The position numbers were made by a program, and so were the translations under genes. A stretch of 13,073 bases of DNA from DASVXQ01 sp046727955 (lineage in GTDB: Bacteria > Actinomycetota > CALGFH01), in contig JBKPDO010000309.1 of NCBI GenBank assembly GCA_046727955.1, forward strand, positions 1 through 13,073. The letters run 5' to 3'. Shown here piece after piece: positions 7,436-13,073 of this stretch. The notes under the pieces were generated by a model, which made no database searches, was not told the DNA's origin, and worked only from the letters and a program-made list of their open reading frames with translations. Position 1 is the first letter of the stretch. Every line of letters starts with the position of its first letter.

Positions 7436-7993
7436 ATGCGCGAGCTGCTGTACCTGGACCGATTCGAACAGGCTGAGGCGCTGCTCAAGCCGCAGCGCAT
7501 CGAGGTGCTGCGGCAACTCGCCGAGCCACGCTCGTGCACAGAGGTCGGCGCGCGGCTCGGCCAGACACCGCAGCGGGTCTACTACCACGTCAGGCGCCTA
7601 GTGGACGCCGGCCTGGTCACCCAGGTGTCCGAACGCCGCGTCCGCGGCATCCACGAAGGCATCTACCAGGCCAGCGCCCGCTCTTACTGGCTGTCGCCCA
7701 AGCTGGTGGGCACCATCGGTCGCCGCCGCGCCCAGGACGAGCTGAGCCTTGGCTACCTGCTCAACCTGGTCGAAGAGGTGCAGGCCGACCTGGCCCGACT
7801 CGATCGGACCGCCACGGAGCTGCCGTCGCTGGGCATCTCCGGCGAGATCCACCTGCCTCCTGAGCAGCGGCAGGCGTTCCTCGACGACCTCCGAACCACG
7901 CTGCAGGACCTGCTGGCCCGCTACGGCGGGGCGGAGGGCGACGCCTTCCGCCTCGCGGTGGCCTGCTACCTGAAGGGAGAACCCCATGAGTGA
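7436..7993 (+). CDS. ArsR-like winged-helix transcriptional regulator
   Basis: A 185-residue protein with an N-terminal winged helix-turn-helix. LLKPQRIEVLRQLAEPRSCT leads into EVGARLGQTPQRVYYHVRRL (recognition helix about residues 45-58) and VDAGLVTQVSERRVRGIHEG, with a wing ending IYQASARSYWLSP. The C-terminal half (about 95-185) is predicted helical, probably for dimerisation. No metal-binding Cys motif is seen, so it is not a classical metal sensor. The ATG at 7436 follows a TTGACA promoter directly, with no ribosome site, so the message may be leaderless; the frame is open back to 7256 but without family character. The stop overlaps the start of the SRPBCC gene by 8 bp. ArsR-type regulators placed first in an operon with SRPBCC/AHSA1 genes are common and usually autoregulate (known pattern); the effector is unknown. 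Confidence 0.85.
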   Translation: MRELLYLDRFEQAEALLKPQRIEVLRQLAEPRSCTEVGARLGQTPQRVYYHVRRLVDAGLVTQVSERRVRGIHEGIYQASARSYWLSPKLVGTIGRRRAQDELSLGYLLNLVEEVQADLARLDRTATELPSLGISGEIHLPPEQRQAFLDDLRTTLQDLLARYGGAEGDAFRLAVACYLKGEPHE

Positions 7994-8858
7994 TGTCTTC
8001 ACCCTCCGCGCGCGACTGGCCGCGCCTCCCGCCGCGGTCTACCGTGCCCTGACCAGTCCGGCCGCGCTGGAGACGTGGCTGGCCGAGCACGCCGCGGTCT
8101 CGCTCCCGGACAGGCGCTTCGAGTTCTGGGGCCACTCCATCCCGGGGGGCGAGCGTGGCCGCCAGCGGCTGCTCGCCGCCGAGCCCGACCGGCTGCTGCG
8201 CTTTGCGTGGCTGGTGGACGGCGAGGAGACCACCACCGAGATCCAGCTCGAACCAGACGACTCCAACGACACCGTGCTGTCCCTCGCCCAGACCGGCGCG
8301 CAGACGTTCGAGGAGCTGCTGGCCGGGCTCGACCAGCGGGCGCCGCTCCACGACTTCTGGCGGCTGGCGGTCGCCAACCTCGCCAACCACGTGGAGGGAC
8401 GCGAGCTGGCACCCAGGCACGACTTCAGCAGTACCAGGCGCACGGAGGCCCGCGGCGAGCTCACCATCGACGCCCCACCAGAGCGGGTCTACGCCTCCCT
8501 CATCGAGCCCGAGCAGCTCAACCGCTGGATCGCCAGCGATGCCGAGGTCGACCCGCGCGTCGGCGGCCACATCAGCTACTACGAGGGCGGCGACCCGCTG
8601 AAGATCCTGGAGCTGGAGCCCGGCCGCACGCTGGCCCACAGCTGGGGCTTCGGCGGCTACGAGACGGTGGTGCGCTGGGAGCTGGAGGGGTCCGGCGGCA
8701 AGACCCACCTGACCCTCGTTCACAGCGGCTGGTCGGATGAGCGGCCCGGCGACGCCGACCAGACCCAGGCCGGCTGGCTGGCGTTCCTCGCCGAGCTCAA
8801 GCGCATGCACGAACTCGGCCCCGCCTGGCGGCGTATCGAGTTCGAGCTGCCCCGATGA
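7986..8858 (+). CDS. Tandem SRPBCC (AHSA1-like) domain protein
   Basis: A 290-residue protein made of two START/SRPBCC-fold domains of the Aha1-C-like type. Domain 1, about residues 1-140, opens FTLRARLAAPPAAVYRALTS followed by PAALETWLAEH. Domain 2, about 150-285, opens GELTIDAPPERVYASLIEPE with LNRWIASDAEVDPRVGGHIS and LELEPGRTLAHSW. Single-domain members bind hydrophobic ligands in a deep cavity; duplicated ones are less common and the ligand is unknown. Domain 1 lacks a clear PRVGG-type strand and may be the more diverged half. The ATG has AAGGGAGA at 7973-7980, five bases upstream, and lies inside the end of the regulator gene (8-bp overlap), implying translational coupling. The stop codon overlaps the methyltransferase start in ATGA. 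No signal peptide; cytosolic. Confidence 0.87.
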   Translation: MSDVFTLRARLAAPPAAVYRALTSPAALETWLAEHAAVSLPDRRFEFWGHSIPGGERGRQRLLAAEPDRLLRFAWLVDGEETTTEIQLEPDDSNDTVLSLAQTGAQTFEELLAGLDQRAPLHDFWRLAVANLANHVEGRELAPRHDFSSTRRTEARGELTIDAPPERVYASLIEPEQLNRWIASDAEVDPRVGGHISYYEGGDPLKILELEPGRTLAHSWGFGGYETVVRWELEGSGGKTHLTLVHSGWSDERPGDADQTQAGWLAFLAELKRMHELGPAWRRIEFELPR

Positions 8859-9715
8859 CACCCGACCAATTCGACCCGACCGAGTTCAAGACAGAGCAAC
8901 GCACGCACTGGAACGCCATCAGCGCCGGCTGGGAAGCGTGGCAGAACGAGTTCGAGCGGGGCGCCGCTTCGGTCACCGCCCGGCTGCTAGAGCTGAGCGG
9001 AGTACGGCCGGGGCAGGCGGTGTTCGACGTCGCCACTGGCCATGGCGAGCCCGCACTCAGCGCCGCCCGGGTTGTCGGCCCCACCGGCCGCGTGGTCGGG
9101 GTCGACATCGCCCCGGCGATGCTGGAGGTTGCCCGCCGCCGCGCGGCGGGGCTGGACAACGTCGAGTTCCTCGAGGCGGACATGGAGTCGCCGGATCGTC
9201 TGGCAGGCCCCTTCGACGTGGTGCTGTCCAGGTTCGGCCTGATGCTCACCGTCGACCACGTCGCCGCGTTCCGCACGCTGGCTGGAGTCCTGATACCCGG
9301 CGGCGTGCTGGCCGCCGCCGTCTGGGGCCCGCCGGCTTCGCACCTGCTGGCAACCGGTCCTGTCGTGCTCAGCGAGCGCCTCAAGCTGCCGCCACCCCCA
9401 CCCGGCCTGCCCGGCCCGTTCAGCATGTCCGACCCGCGGCAGCTCACCGAGGAGCTGACGGCGGCCGGCTTCGTCGACGTCTCGGTGGTCGAGCACGTGG
9501 TGCCCTTCCGATTCCACTCCGTCGACGACTACGTGCGATTCAACAAGGCGGTCTTGCCGCCACAGATGCTGCAGATGGTCCGGGATCGCTTCGGTTCCCA
9601 GGACGACCCCGAGACCTGGGAGGCCGTCGCGTTGGCCGTCGGGAAGTATGTCGACGAGGACGGTTCGCTCCCGTTGCCCACCACCGCCCTGTGCCCGCGG
9701 GCCGTCAAGCCGTGA
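8855..9715 (+). CDS. Class I SAM-dependent methyltransferase
   Basis: A 286-residue Rossmann-fold methyltransferase of the UbiE/Methyltransf_11/25 type. Motif I is VFDVATGHGEPALSAARVVG (usual form D-x-A/G-x-G-x-G), followed by GRVVGVDIAPAMLEVARRRA (acidic residue of motif II), NVEFLEADMESP (motif III), FDVVLSRFGLMLTVDHVAAF (motif IV) and RTLAGVLIPGGVLAAAVWG (post-IV). The C-terminal part after about residue 185 (FSMSDPRQLTEELTAAGFVD) is the substrate-side cap, with no recognisable specificity. The start is fixed by an ATGA overlap with the SRPBCC gene; no independent ribosome site is visible, so translation is probably coupled. It is the last gene of the regulator-SRPBCC-methyltransferase operon. 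Substrate unknown; the context suggests a small hydrophobic molecule handled by the SRPBCC partner (inference). Confidence 0.88.
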   Translation: MTPDQFDPTEFKTEQRTHWNAISAGWEAWQNEFERGAASVTARLLELSGVRPGQAVFDVATGHGEPALSAARVVGPTGRVVGVDIAPAMLEVARRRAAGLDNVEFLEADMESPDRLAGPFDVVLSRFGLMLTVDHVAAFRTLAGVLIPGGVLAAAVWGPPASHLLATGPVVLSERLKLPPPPPGLPGPFSMSDPRQLTEELTAAGFVDVSVVEHVVPFRFHSVDDYVRFNKAVLPPQMLQMVRDRFGSQDDPETWEAVALAVGKYVDEDGSLPLPTTALCPRAVKP

Positions 9716-10084
9716 GCTAGCAGGCCGGCACCCGACCGAAGATTTGGCCACGCCCGGTAGATGCAGGTGGACCTAGAAGACCTCAGTTCCATGCTCGGGC
9801 TGGCTCGAGGGCCGCGCTCACGCCGGGTTCAGGTGACTGCGGTGGCGGGTGTCCAGGTGAAGCGCCGTAGGGCGACGGTGAGGGGGACTGAACGAAGCCT
9901 GGTTCGCTGAAGCAAGGGGGAAGCCACCGCTCCCCTCTTGCTCTGGGCGGGCGGCCCGATCACCGGTCGCTTTGCGCCAGCTCTCGCAGTACCGTGTTCA
10001 CTCCCAGCCTCACCGCTCAAGGGTGCAGCCACCGACCCCGCCGGGCGGGTGGACTGGTCGTGGTCGACCGAGCGGGAGGGGAGT
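9716..10084. other. Non-coding stretch with a strong imperfect hairpin
   Basis: 369 bp without a supported gene on either strand; the frames here are short or extensions of the kinase frame. The striking element is AGCAAGGGGG (9911-9920) pairing with CCCCTCTTGCT (9932-9942) through ten pairs and one bulged T. Smaller stems lie just before it: CGCC-GTAG-GGCG near 9862-9873 and a GAAC/GTTC pair near 9890-9905. The run from about 9830 to 9945 looks like structured RNA or the end of a decayed element; no family was recognised. The kinase promoter must lie in the right part, but no good -35/-10 pair was found. Confidence 0.45.
9911..9942. terminator. Hairpin downstream of the methyltransferase operon, possible terminator
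   Basis: Six pairs (AGCAAG/CTTGCT), a bulged T and four G-C pairs enclose a loop of about eleven bases. It lies 196 bp after the methyltransferase stop and 143 bp before the kinase ATG. There is no T-tract. It could terminate the upstream operon, or be part of a structured leader of the kinase mRNA. Confidence 0.35.
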
Positions 10085-11836
10085 ATGCCGGCCTTGAAGG
10101 GCGATGCCTGGTCCAGGTGGGCGGGTGAAGCCCAGGGGCCCCCGCCAGGGATGTCGCCCGACCTCGCCGGAAGGCCGGAGCTGGGCGAGCTGCCCGAGCT
10201 GGCGGTGACCTGGGCCGCGCGGCTGACCGGCACCAGGGACGCCCTGCTCTGGCTGGTCGAAGAGGCAGACCAGCGGCTGGTGGTGCGGTGTGGGACTGGG
10301 CGGTTCTCCGCCAGTGCCGGCCGCAGCCTCCGCAAGGGGGAGGGTCTGGCGGGCGAGGTGTGGCGGGCCCGCGCGCCGCTGGCCGTGGGGGATCATCGCC
10401 ACCCCTGGCCTCGCGGGCTGCCGGAGGATCCTGGACAGGACGCAGTGCAAGCCGCGCTGTGCCTGCCGCTGGTCTCCGGCGAGGACGTGGTCGGGGTGCT
10501 GGGCGTGACCTCCGACGAGCCGGGCCGGGTGTTCGACGAAGCCGACATCGAGCGGCTGCGTGGGCTCGGTGAGCTGGCCAGGGCCGCGATAGACAATGCC
10601 GGGCGCCATGAGGCCGTCCGGCGGGAGCTGGTCGAGCAAATCTGGGCCCAAGAGCGGCTCCACCGATCCGATGCGCGCTACCGGGAGGTGTTCGAGCAGC
10701 TCCCAGCGCTCGTCTACACCGAGATCCACGCCCCCGGCGGCGGCTGGGTCTACGAGAGCCCGCGGGTCGAGGAGATCTTCGGCTACACACCGGAGGAGGC
10801 GGGACAGCCTGGGTTCTGGAAGACGGTCGTGCATCCCGAGGACCGTGAGCGGGTGCTGGCCGAGGACGAGCGCTGCGACCGCACCGGAGAGCCATGGTGC
10901 ATGGAGTACCGGAAGATCGCCAAGGACGGCCACGTGGTGTGGGTCCGCGACCATGCTGTGCTGGTGCGTGGGGTGGCGGGTGAGCCGAGCTACTGGCACG
11001 GGTTCATCATCGACATCACCGACCAGAAGCTAGCCGAGCAGGCGACCGGCGAGGCGCTCGAGCGCGAGCGGCAGGCCCTCGAGCGCGAGCGGCAGGCCCT
11101 CGAGCGCGAGCGGCAGGCCACCCGGCGGCTGCGGGCGCTCGACGAAATGAAGAACGTCTTCCTCAACGCCGTCTCCCATGAGCTGCGCACCCCGCTTGCG
11201 GCGGTTGTCGGCATCGCCCTGACGTTGCGGCGGGCGAGGTCGACGCTGGCCGAGGAGGACGCCGCTGACCTGGTCGACCGGCTGGCGGCCAACGCGGGCA
11301 AGCTGGACCGGCTGCTCAACGATCTGCTGGACTTAGACCGGCTGAGCCGCGGGATCGTGACGCCCCAGCTGCGCCGGACCGATCTGGCCCCGCTGGTGGG
11401 CCGCATCGCCCGGGAATGGCAGCAGACGGGGCGGCGGCTGGAGCTGGTGCTGGAGCCGGTCGTCGCTCAGGTGGATCCCGCCAAGGTCGAGCGGATCGTG
11501 GAGAACCTGCTGGTCAACGCGAACCGGCACACGACGCCGGACACGCCGGTCTGGGTCAGGCTCACGCGCCAGGACCAGGGCGTGCTGATCGCGGTGGAGG
11601 ACGCTGGCGCCGGGGTGCCGCCCGAGCTGCGGGCGGCACTGTTCGAGCCGTTCCGTCAAGGACCGGAGGCCCCTGCCCACGCGCCGGGGGTCGGCATCGG
11701 CCTCACGCTCGTAGCCCGCTTCGCCGAGCTGCACGGCGGGCGGGCCTGGGTCGAGGAGCGTGCCGGCGGCGGCTCGTCATTCAAGGTCCTGCTCCCCGAC
11801 CCGCCCGCCCCTGCGGCCGGCGCGAGCTCGAGCTGA
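10085..11836 (+). CDS. GAF-PAS sensor histidine kinase (orphan)
   Basis: A 583-residue cytosolic-looking sensor kinase. Order: GAF domain (about residues 36-175; LPELAVTWAARLTGTRDALL, GEGLAGEVWRARAPLAVGDH, AALCLPLVSGEDVVGVLGVT), PAS/PAC (about 195-315; RYREVFEQLPALVYTEI, VEEIFGYTPEE, ending WHGFIIDITDQK), a charged coiled coil with three exact heptads (325-345), HisKA with the H-box NAVSHELRTPLAAVVG (phospho-acceptor His365), and HATPase_c with N-box VENLLVNANRHT, G1 DAGAGVPPE (Asp506), FEPF and G2 PGVGIGLTLV. All catalytic boxes are intact. No transmembrane segment is seen, so the stimulus is probably intracellular. The ATG at 10085 has GGAGG (10075-10079) five bases upstream; the open frame back to 9938 lies in the non-coding region. 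No response regulator is adjacent. The stop lies 9 bp from that of the convergent CGNR gene. Confidence 0.93.
   Translation: MPALKGDAWSRWAGEAQGPPPGMSPDLAGRPELGELPELAVTWAARLTGTRDALLWLVEEADQRLVVRCGTGRFSASAGRSLRKGEGLAGEVWRARAPLAVGDHRHPWPRGLPEDPGQDAVQAALCLPLVSGEDVVGVLGVTSDEPGRVFDEADIERLRGLGELARAAIDNAGRHEAVRRELVEQIWAQERLHRSDARYREVFEQLPALVYTEIHAPGGGWVYESPRVEEIFGYTPEEAGQPGFWKTVVHPEDRERVLAEDERCDRTGEPWCMEYRKIAKDGHVVWVRDHAVLVRGVAGEPSYWHGFIIDITDQKLAEQATGEALERERQALERERQALERERQATRRLRALDEMKNVFLNAVSHELRTPLAAVVGIALTLRRARSTLAEEDAADLVDRLAANAGKLDRLLNDLLDLDRLSRGIVTPQLRRTDLAPLVGRIAREWQQTGRRLELVLEPVVAQVDPAKVERIVENLLVNANRHTTPDTPVWVRLTRQDQGVLIAVEDAGAGVPPELRAALFEPFRQGPEAPAHAPGVGIGLTLVARFAELHGGRAWVEERAGGGSSFKVLLPDPPAPAAGASSS
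11057..11119 (+). repeat. Three perfect 21-bp repeats in the kinase coiled coil
   Basis: Three identical copies of a 21-bp unit starting CTCGAGCGCGAGCGGCAGGC lie head to tail (11057-11077, 11078-11098, 11099-11119). Each encodes the heptad LERERQA, so the repeat keeps coiled-coil register between PAS and HisKA. DNA identity without silent differences suggests recent expansion. Confidence 0.95.
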
Positions 11837-11845
11837 GCCACGACC

Positions 11846-12400
11846 TCATCGCGTCGCTCGCTGGCGTGCCCGGTAGGCGGCGACGCTGGCGCGGTTCCCA
11901 CAGACCTCCGGGCTGCAGTAGCGCCGCGAGCGGTTGCGCGAGCGGTCCACGAACACGTCCTTGCAGCCCTTCCCCTCGCAGACGCGCAGGCGGTCGAAGC
12001 CCTCCTCGGCGATGACCACCGCAAGGGCCATGGCGGTGTCGGCGGCAAGCCGCGGTCCCAGGGGCGTCCGCGGTGGCGTGTAGTGCAGGTGCCACGGGTT
12101 GCCGTCGTGGTTGGTGAGCTGGGGGTTGGCCCTGGAGCTGGTGAGCAGGCGGTTCAGGAGCTCGGCAGCGGTCTCGTGGTCGGGGGCCTCGAACACCTTC
12201 CGCAGGCGTGCCCGGACCTGGCGGACCTGCTCGGGGTCCTCCGCGCTGACCCGGCGGTCCCATCTGACCTGGTGCGCTTCGAGGAAGGACGCAAGCTGGT
12301 CCGGGTCGGCGAGATCCTCCCGCCCAGAGACCGGGCTGTAGGAGTTGACTAGGTCGACCGCCAGAGCGATCGGCGAATCGAGGTAATGAGCAAATTCCAC
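11846..12400 (-). CDS. CGNR zinc-finger (ABATE-domain) putative transcriptional regulator
   Basis: A 184-residue protein with an N-terminal stress-type ABATE domain and a C-terminal CGNR zinc finger. The zinc finger reads CEGKGCKDVFVDRSRNRSRR then YCSPEVCGNRASVAAYRARQ; its four Cys (two in CEGKGC, one in YC, one in CGNR at 11891-11902) are the metal ligands. The N-terminus FAHYLDSPIALAVDLVNSYS is the usual ABATE opening. I start it at GTG 12400, so the product begins (V/M)EFAHYLDSP as family members do, with AAGGGG at 12410-12405 four bases upstream. A longer frame with ATG at 12463 would add 21 residues of non-family sequence and would place the start inside the promoter. Such proteins are predicted DNA-binding regulators; the targets are unknown. 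It is divergent from the microprotein gene and convergent with the sensor kinase. Confidence 0.88.
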   Translation of the reverse strand: MEFAHYLDSPIALAVDLVNSYSPVSGREDLADPDQLASFLEAHQVRWDRRVSAEDPEQVRQVRARLRKVFEAPDHETAAELLNRLLTSSRANPQLTNHDGNPWHLHYTPPRTPLGPRLAADTAMALAVVIAEEGFDRLRVCEGKGCKDVFVDRSRNRSRRYCSPEVCGNRASVAAYRARQRATR

Positions 12401-12444
12401 TGGACCCCTTATCCTTCGCGATGTTATTGTAAGGGTCAAAGGAC

Positions 12445-12473
12445 AGTTTGGTCCTGTCATCACGAGGTGTCAA
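12445..12473 (-). promoter_or_regulatory. Candidate promoter of the CGNR gene with overlapping dyad
   Basis: On the minus strand TTGACA (12473-12468) is followed after exactly 17 bp by CAAACT (12450-12445), the same hexamers and spacing as before the ArsR-like gene. The -10 is framed by a dyad AGGAC-N6-GTCCT (12440-12455), a plausible operator. An alternative -10, TACAAT on the minus strand (12431-12426), is a better hexamer but lacks a matching -35. Either would give a 5' leader of about 20-40 bases to GTG 12400. Confidence 0.4.
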
Positions 12474-12497
12474 GCACAGCTGAGGAAGGGGGACCCA

Positions 12498-12608
12498 GTG
12501 GAGCTGCTCGTGGTCGTGATGGTCCTGATCGTGGTGGCTGCCGCCAGCGCGGTGTCAGGCGCGGATTCCAGGGACGGCAACGACTGGATCGTGCATCGTC
12601 GCCCGTAG
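12498..12608 (+). CDS. 36-residue membrane microprotein with a DSRDGxDW tail
   Basis: A GTG-started frame of 36 residues: MELLVVVMVLIVVAAASAVS forms a single hydrophobic segment (about residues 2-20), followed by a short polar tail, GADSRDGNDWIVHRRP. The ribosome site is strong (GGAAGGGGG at 12484-12492, five bases before GTG), which supports translation. From memory, very short single-pass proteins ending in DSRDG-x-DW occur in other actinobacteria, but I cannot name a family or function. It is divergent from the CGNR regulator, with 97 bp between starts, so the two may share control. The alternative is a leftover signal peptide of a decayed secreted protease, because the same frame downstream carries a subtilase serine box after the TAG. 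Confidence 0.55.
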   Translation: MELLVVVMVLIVVAAASAVSGADSRDGNDWIVHRRP

Positions 12609-12632
12609 CGTGAGGCTGCAGCGGGCGAGGGC

Positions 12633-12827
12633 GTACCGGACACTAGCGTCGCTCTCGGCGCGCAAGAGCGACCGGCACAGACCCCCAACCCCTTCGGGCG
12701 GGTGCTGGTCGCGTGGTCGTCCACCGCACCACCCATCGGCCTCCCCGGGCGTGACGTCAAGGACGCCGGCGACGCGGTCTACGCGTGGGTGCAGGGGACC
12801 TCGATGGCGGCTCCCCACCGCGCTGGC
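12633..12827 (+). pseudogene. Possible remnant of a subtilase (S8) serine-box region
   Basis: In the frame of the microprotein but after its TAG stop, VYAWVQGTSMAAPHRAG is encoded at 12777-12827. GTSMAAPHRAG (12795-12827) fits the subtilase Ser active-site pattern G-T-S-x-[SA]-x-P-x-x-[STAVC]-[AG], and the preceding AVYAWVQ resembles the strand leading into it. No Asp or His catalytic region precedes it, no good start exists, and the sequence after PHRAG does not continue as a subtilase. If it is a relic, only the last third of a catalytic domain survives. Chance similarity is possible. Confidence 0.4.
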
Positions 12828-12867
12828 CGCGGGCGGCGCGTAGCCGCCGGATCGAGGCAGCGAGCAG

Positions 12868-12907
12868 GAGGTTCCGGGGGGAGCGAGCATGCTCCCCCCG
12901 GAACCTC
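12868..12907. terminator. Perfect 17-bp-arm hairpin downstream of the MMPL gene
   Basis: GAGGTTCCGGGGGGAGC (12868-12884) and GCTCCCCCCGGAACCTC (12891-12907) are exact reverse complements around a six-base loop. It lies 18 bp beyond the MMPL stop on the minus strand, the normal distance for a terminator. It has no T-tract. It would also stop any plus-strand transcript from the microprotein gene. Confidence 0.8.
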
Positions 12908-12925
12908 GCAGGTTTCGCGCTACCG

Positions 12926-13072
12926 CTACCGTACCGGCTGCGGCTCGCGCTCCGGCTCGGCCGGGACTGGGGCTGGGGTTGGGGCGGCCCCCTCGATGCG
13001 CAGCTTGGGCAGCCAGCCAAGCCAGCTCGGCAGGTACCAGTTCCACCTGCCGAGCAGGCGCATGGCCGCGGG
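12926..13072 (-). CDS. MMPL-family transporter, C-terminal end (5'-partial)
   Basis: The last 48 residues of a gene that enters from the right edge. It reads PAAMRLLGRWNWYLPSWLGW, then LPKLRIEGAAP and a Pro/Glu-rich tail ending EPQPVR before TAG at 12928-12926. The pattern of a small-residue run, M-x-LLG-x-x-NW-x-x-P-x-WL and a short basic stretch ending in (I/V)EG is the characteristic end of actinobacterial MMPL (RND-superfamily lipid/drug exporter) proteins, just after the last transmembrane helix. The identification rests on this short tail. An ATG at 13063 is internal, not the start. A terminator hairpin follows 18 bp after the stop. Confidence 0.75.
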   Translation of the reverse strand, partial: PAAMRLLGRWNWYLPSWLGWLPKLRIEGAAPTPAPVPAEPEREPQPVR

Positions 13073-13073
13073 G

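Noticed and set aside
7761..8861. 366-codon open frame on the minus strand over the SRPBCC gene
   Set aside because: A shadow frame with no domain; the sense gene has a ribosome site and coupled overlaps.
9996..10014. GTTCACT...CCTCACC resembling a PHO box upstream of the kinase
   Set aside because: The spacing is 12 bp and the second half matches poorly; there is no reason to link this kinase to phosphate control.
9829..10335. Minus-strand frame across the non-coding stretch and kinase start
   Set aside because: Half of it is antisense to the GAF domain; the rest is low-complexity with no start context or domain.
12555..13046. 163-codon minus-strand frame at the right end
   Set aside because: It crosses the terminator hairpin and the true MMPL tail in a different frame, and shows no domain.
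1..13073. tRNA, rRNA, CRISPR, attachment sites or an intact insertion sequence
   Set aside because: I looked on both strands and saw no cloverleaf, rRNA core motif, repeat-spacer pattern or paired terminal inverted repeats.

Overview
The window is GC-rich (roughly 70 percent by eye), with the G/C-biased third codon positions, GTG/TTG starts and Shine-Dalgarno-led genes of a high-GC Gram-positive. The single-chain E2-E1 2-oxoglutarate decarboxylase/dehydrogenase (Kgd) at the left edge is an actinobacterial hallmark. The CGNR zinc-finger regulator, the MMPL transporter and the ArsR/SRPBCC genes also fit Actinomycetota. I cannot resolve a genus from the sequence alone.

Layout, left to right. 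(1) A 5'-truncated kgd (2-3478, +) is followed 49 bp later by a small two-CBS-domain protein (3528-3914, +), probably in the same operon. (2) A PhoX/DUF839-type secreted beta-propeller protein lies tail-to-tail with it (4073-5491, -). A perfect 18-bp-arm hairpin between the two stop codons could terminate both transcripts. (3) A divergent 312-bp regulatory region leads into a glutamine-synthetase-family ligase (5804-7165, +). (4) A decayed fragment of an ISL3-type transposase (about 7185-7316, -) lies just before a compact three-gene operon with overlapping ends: ArsR-like winged-helix regulator (7436-7993), tandem SRPBCC/AHSA1 protein (7986-8858) and class I SAM methyltransferase (8855-9715). 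(5) A 369-bp non-coding stretch with a strong imperfect hairpin precedes an orphan GAF-PAS-HisKA-HATPase sensor kinase (10085-11836, +). (6) A CGNR zinc-finger regulator converges on the kinase (11846-12400, -, only 9 bp between stops). It is divergent from a 36-residue membrane microprotein (12498-12608, +). (7) A remnant carrying the subtilase serine-box signature follows, then a 17-bp-arm terminator hairpin, then the C-terminal end of an MMPL-family transporter entering from the right (12926-13072, -).

How the genes might work together. Kgd is the branch-point enzyme of the TCA cycle, and the CBS protein behind it could be an adenylate-sensing partner (inference). The regulator-SRPBCC-methyltransferase set is the best self-contained functional unit: one promoter with near-consensus -35, no visible Shine-Dalgarno at the first gene, and translational coupling between all three. 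Its substrate is unknown. The rest of the window is ordinary accessory content: signalling, nutrient acquisition and small regulators, with two traces of decayed genes. I found no CRISPR array, tRNA, rRNA or intact mobile element, and no clear evidence of a spectacular new system.
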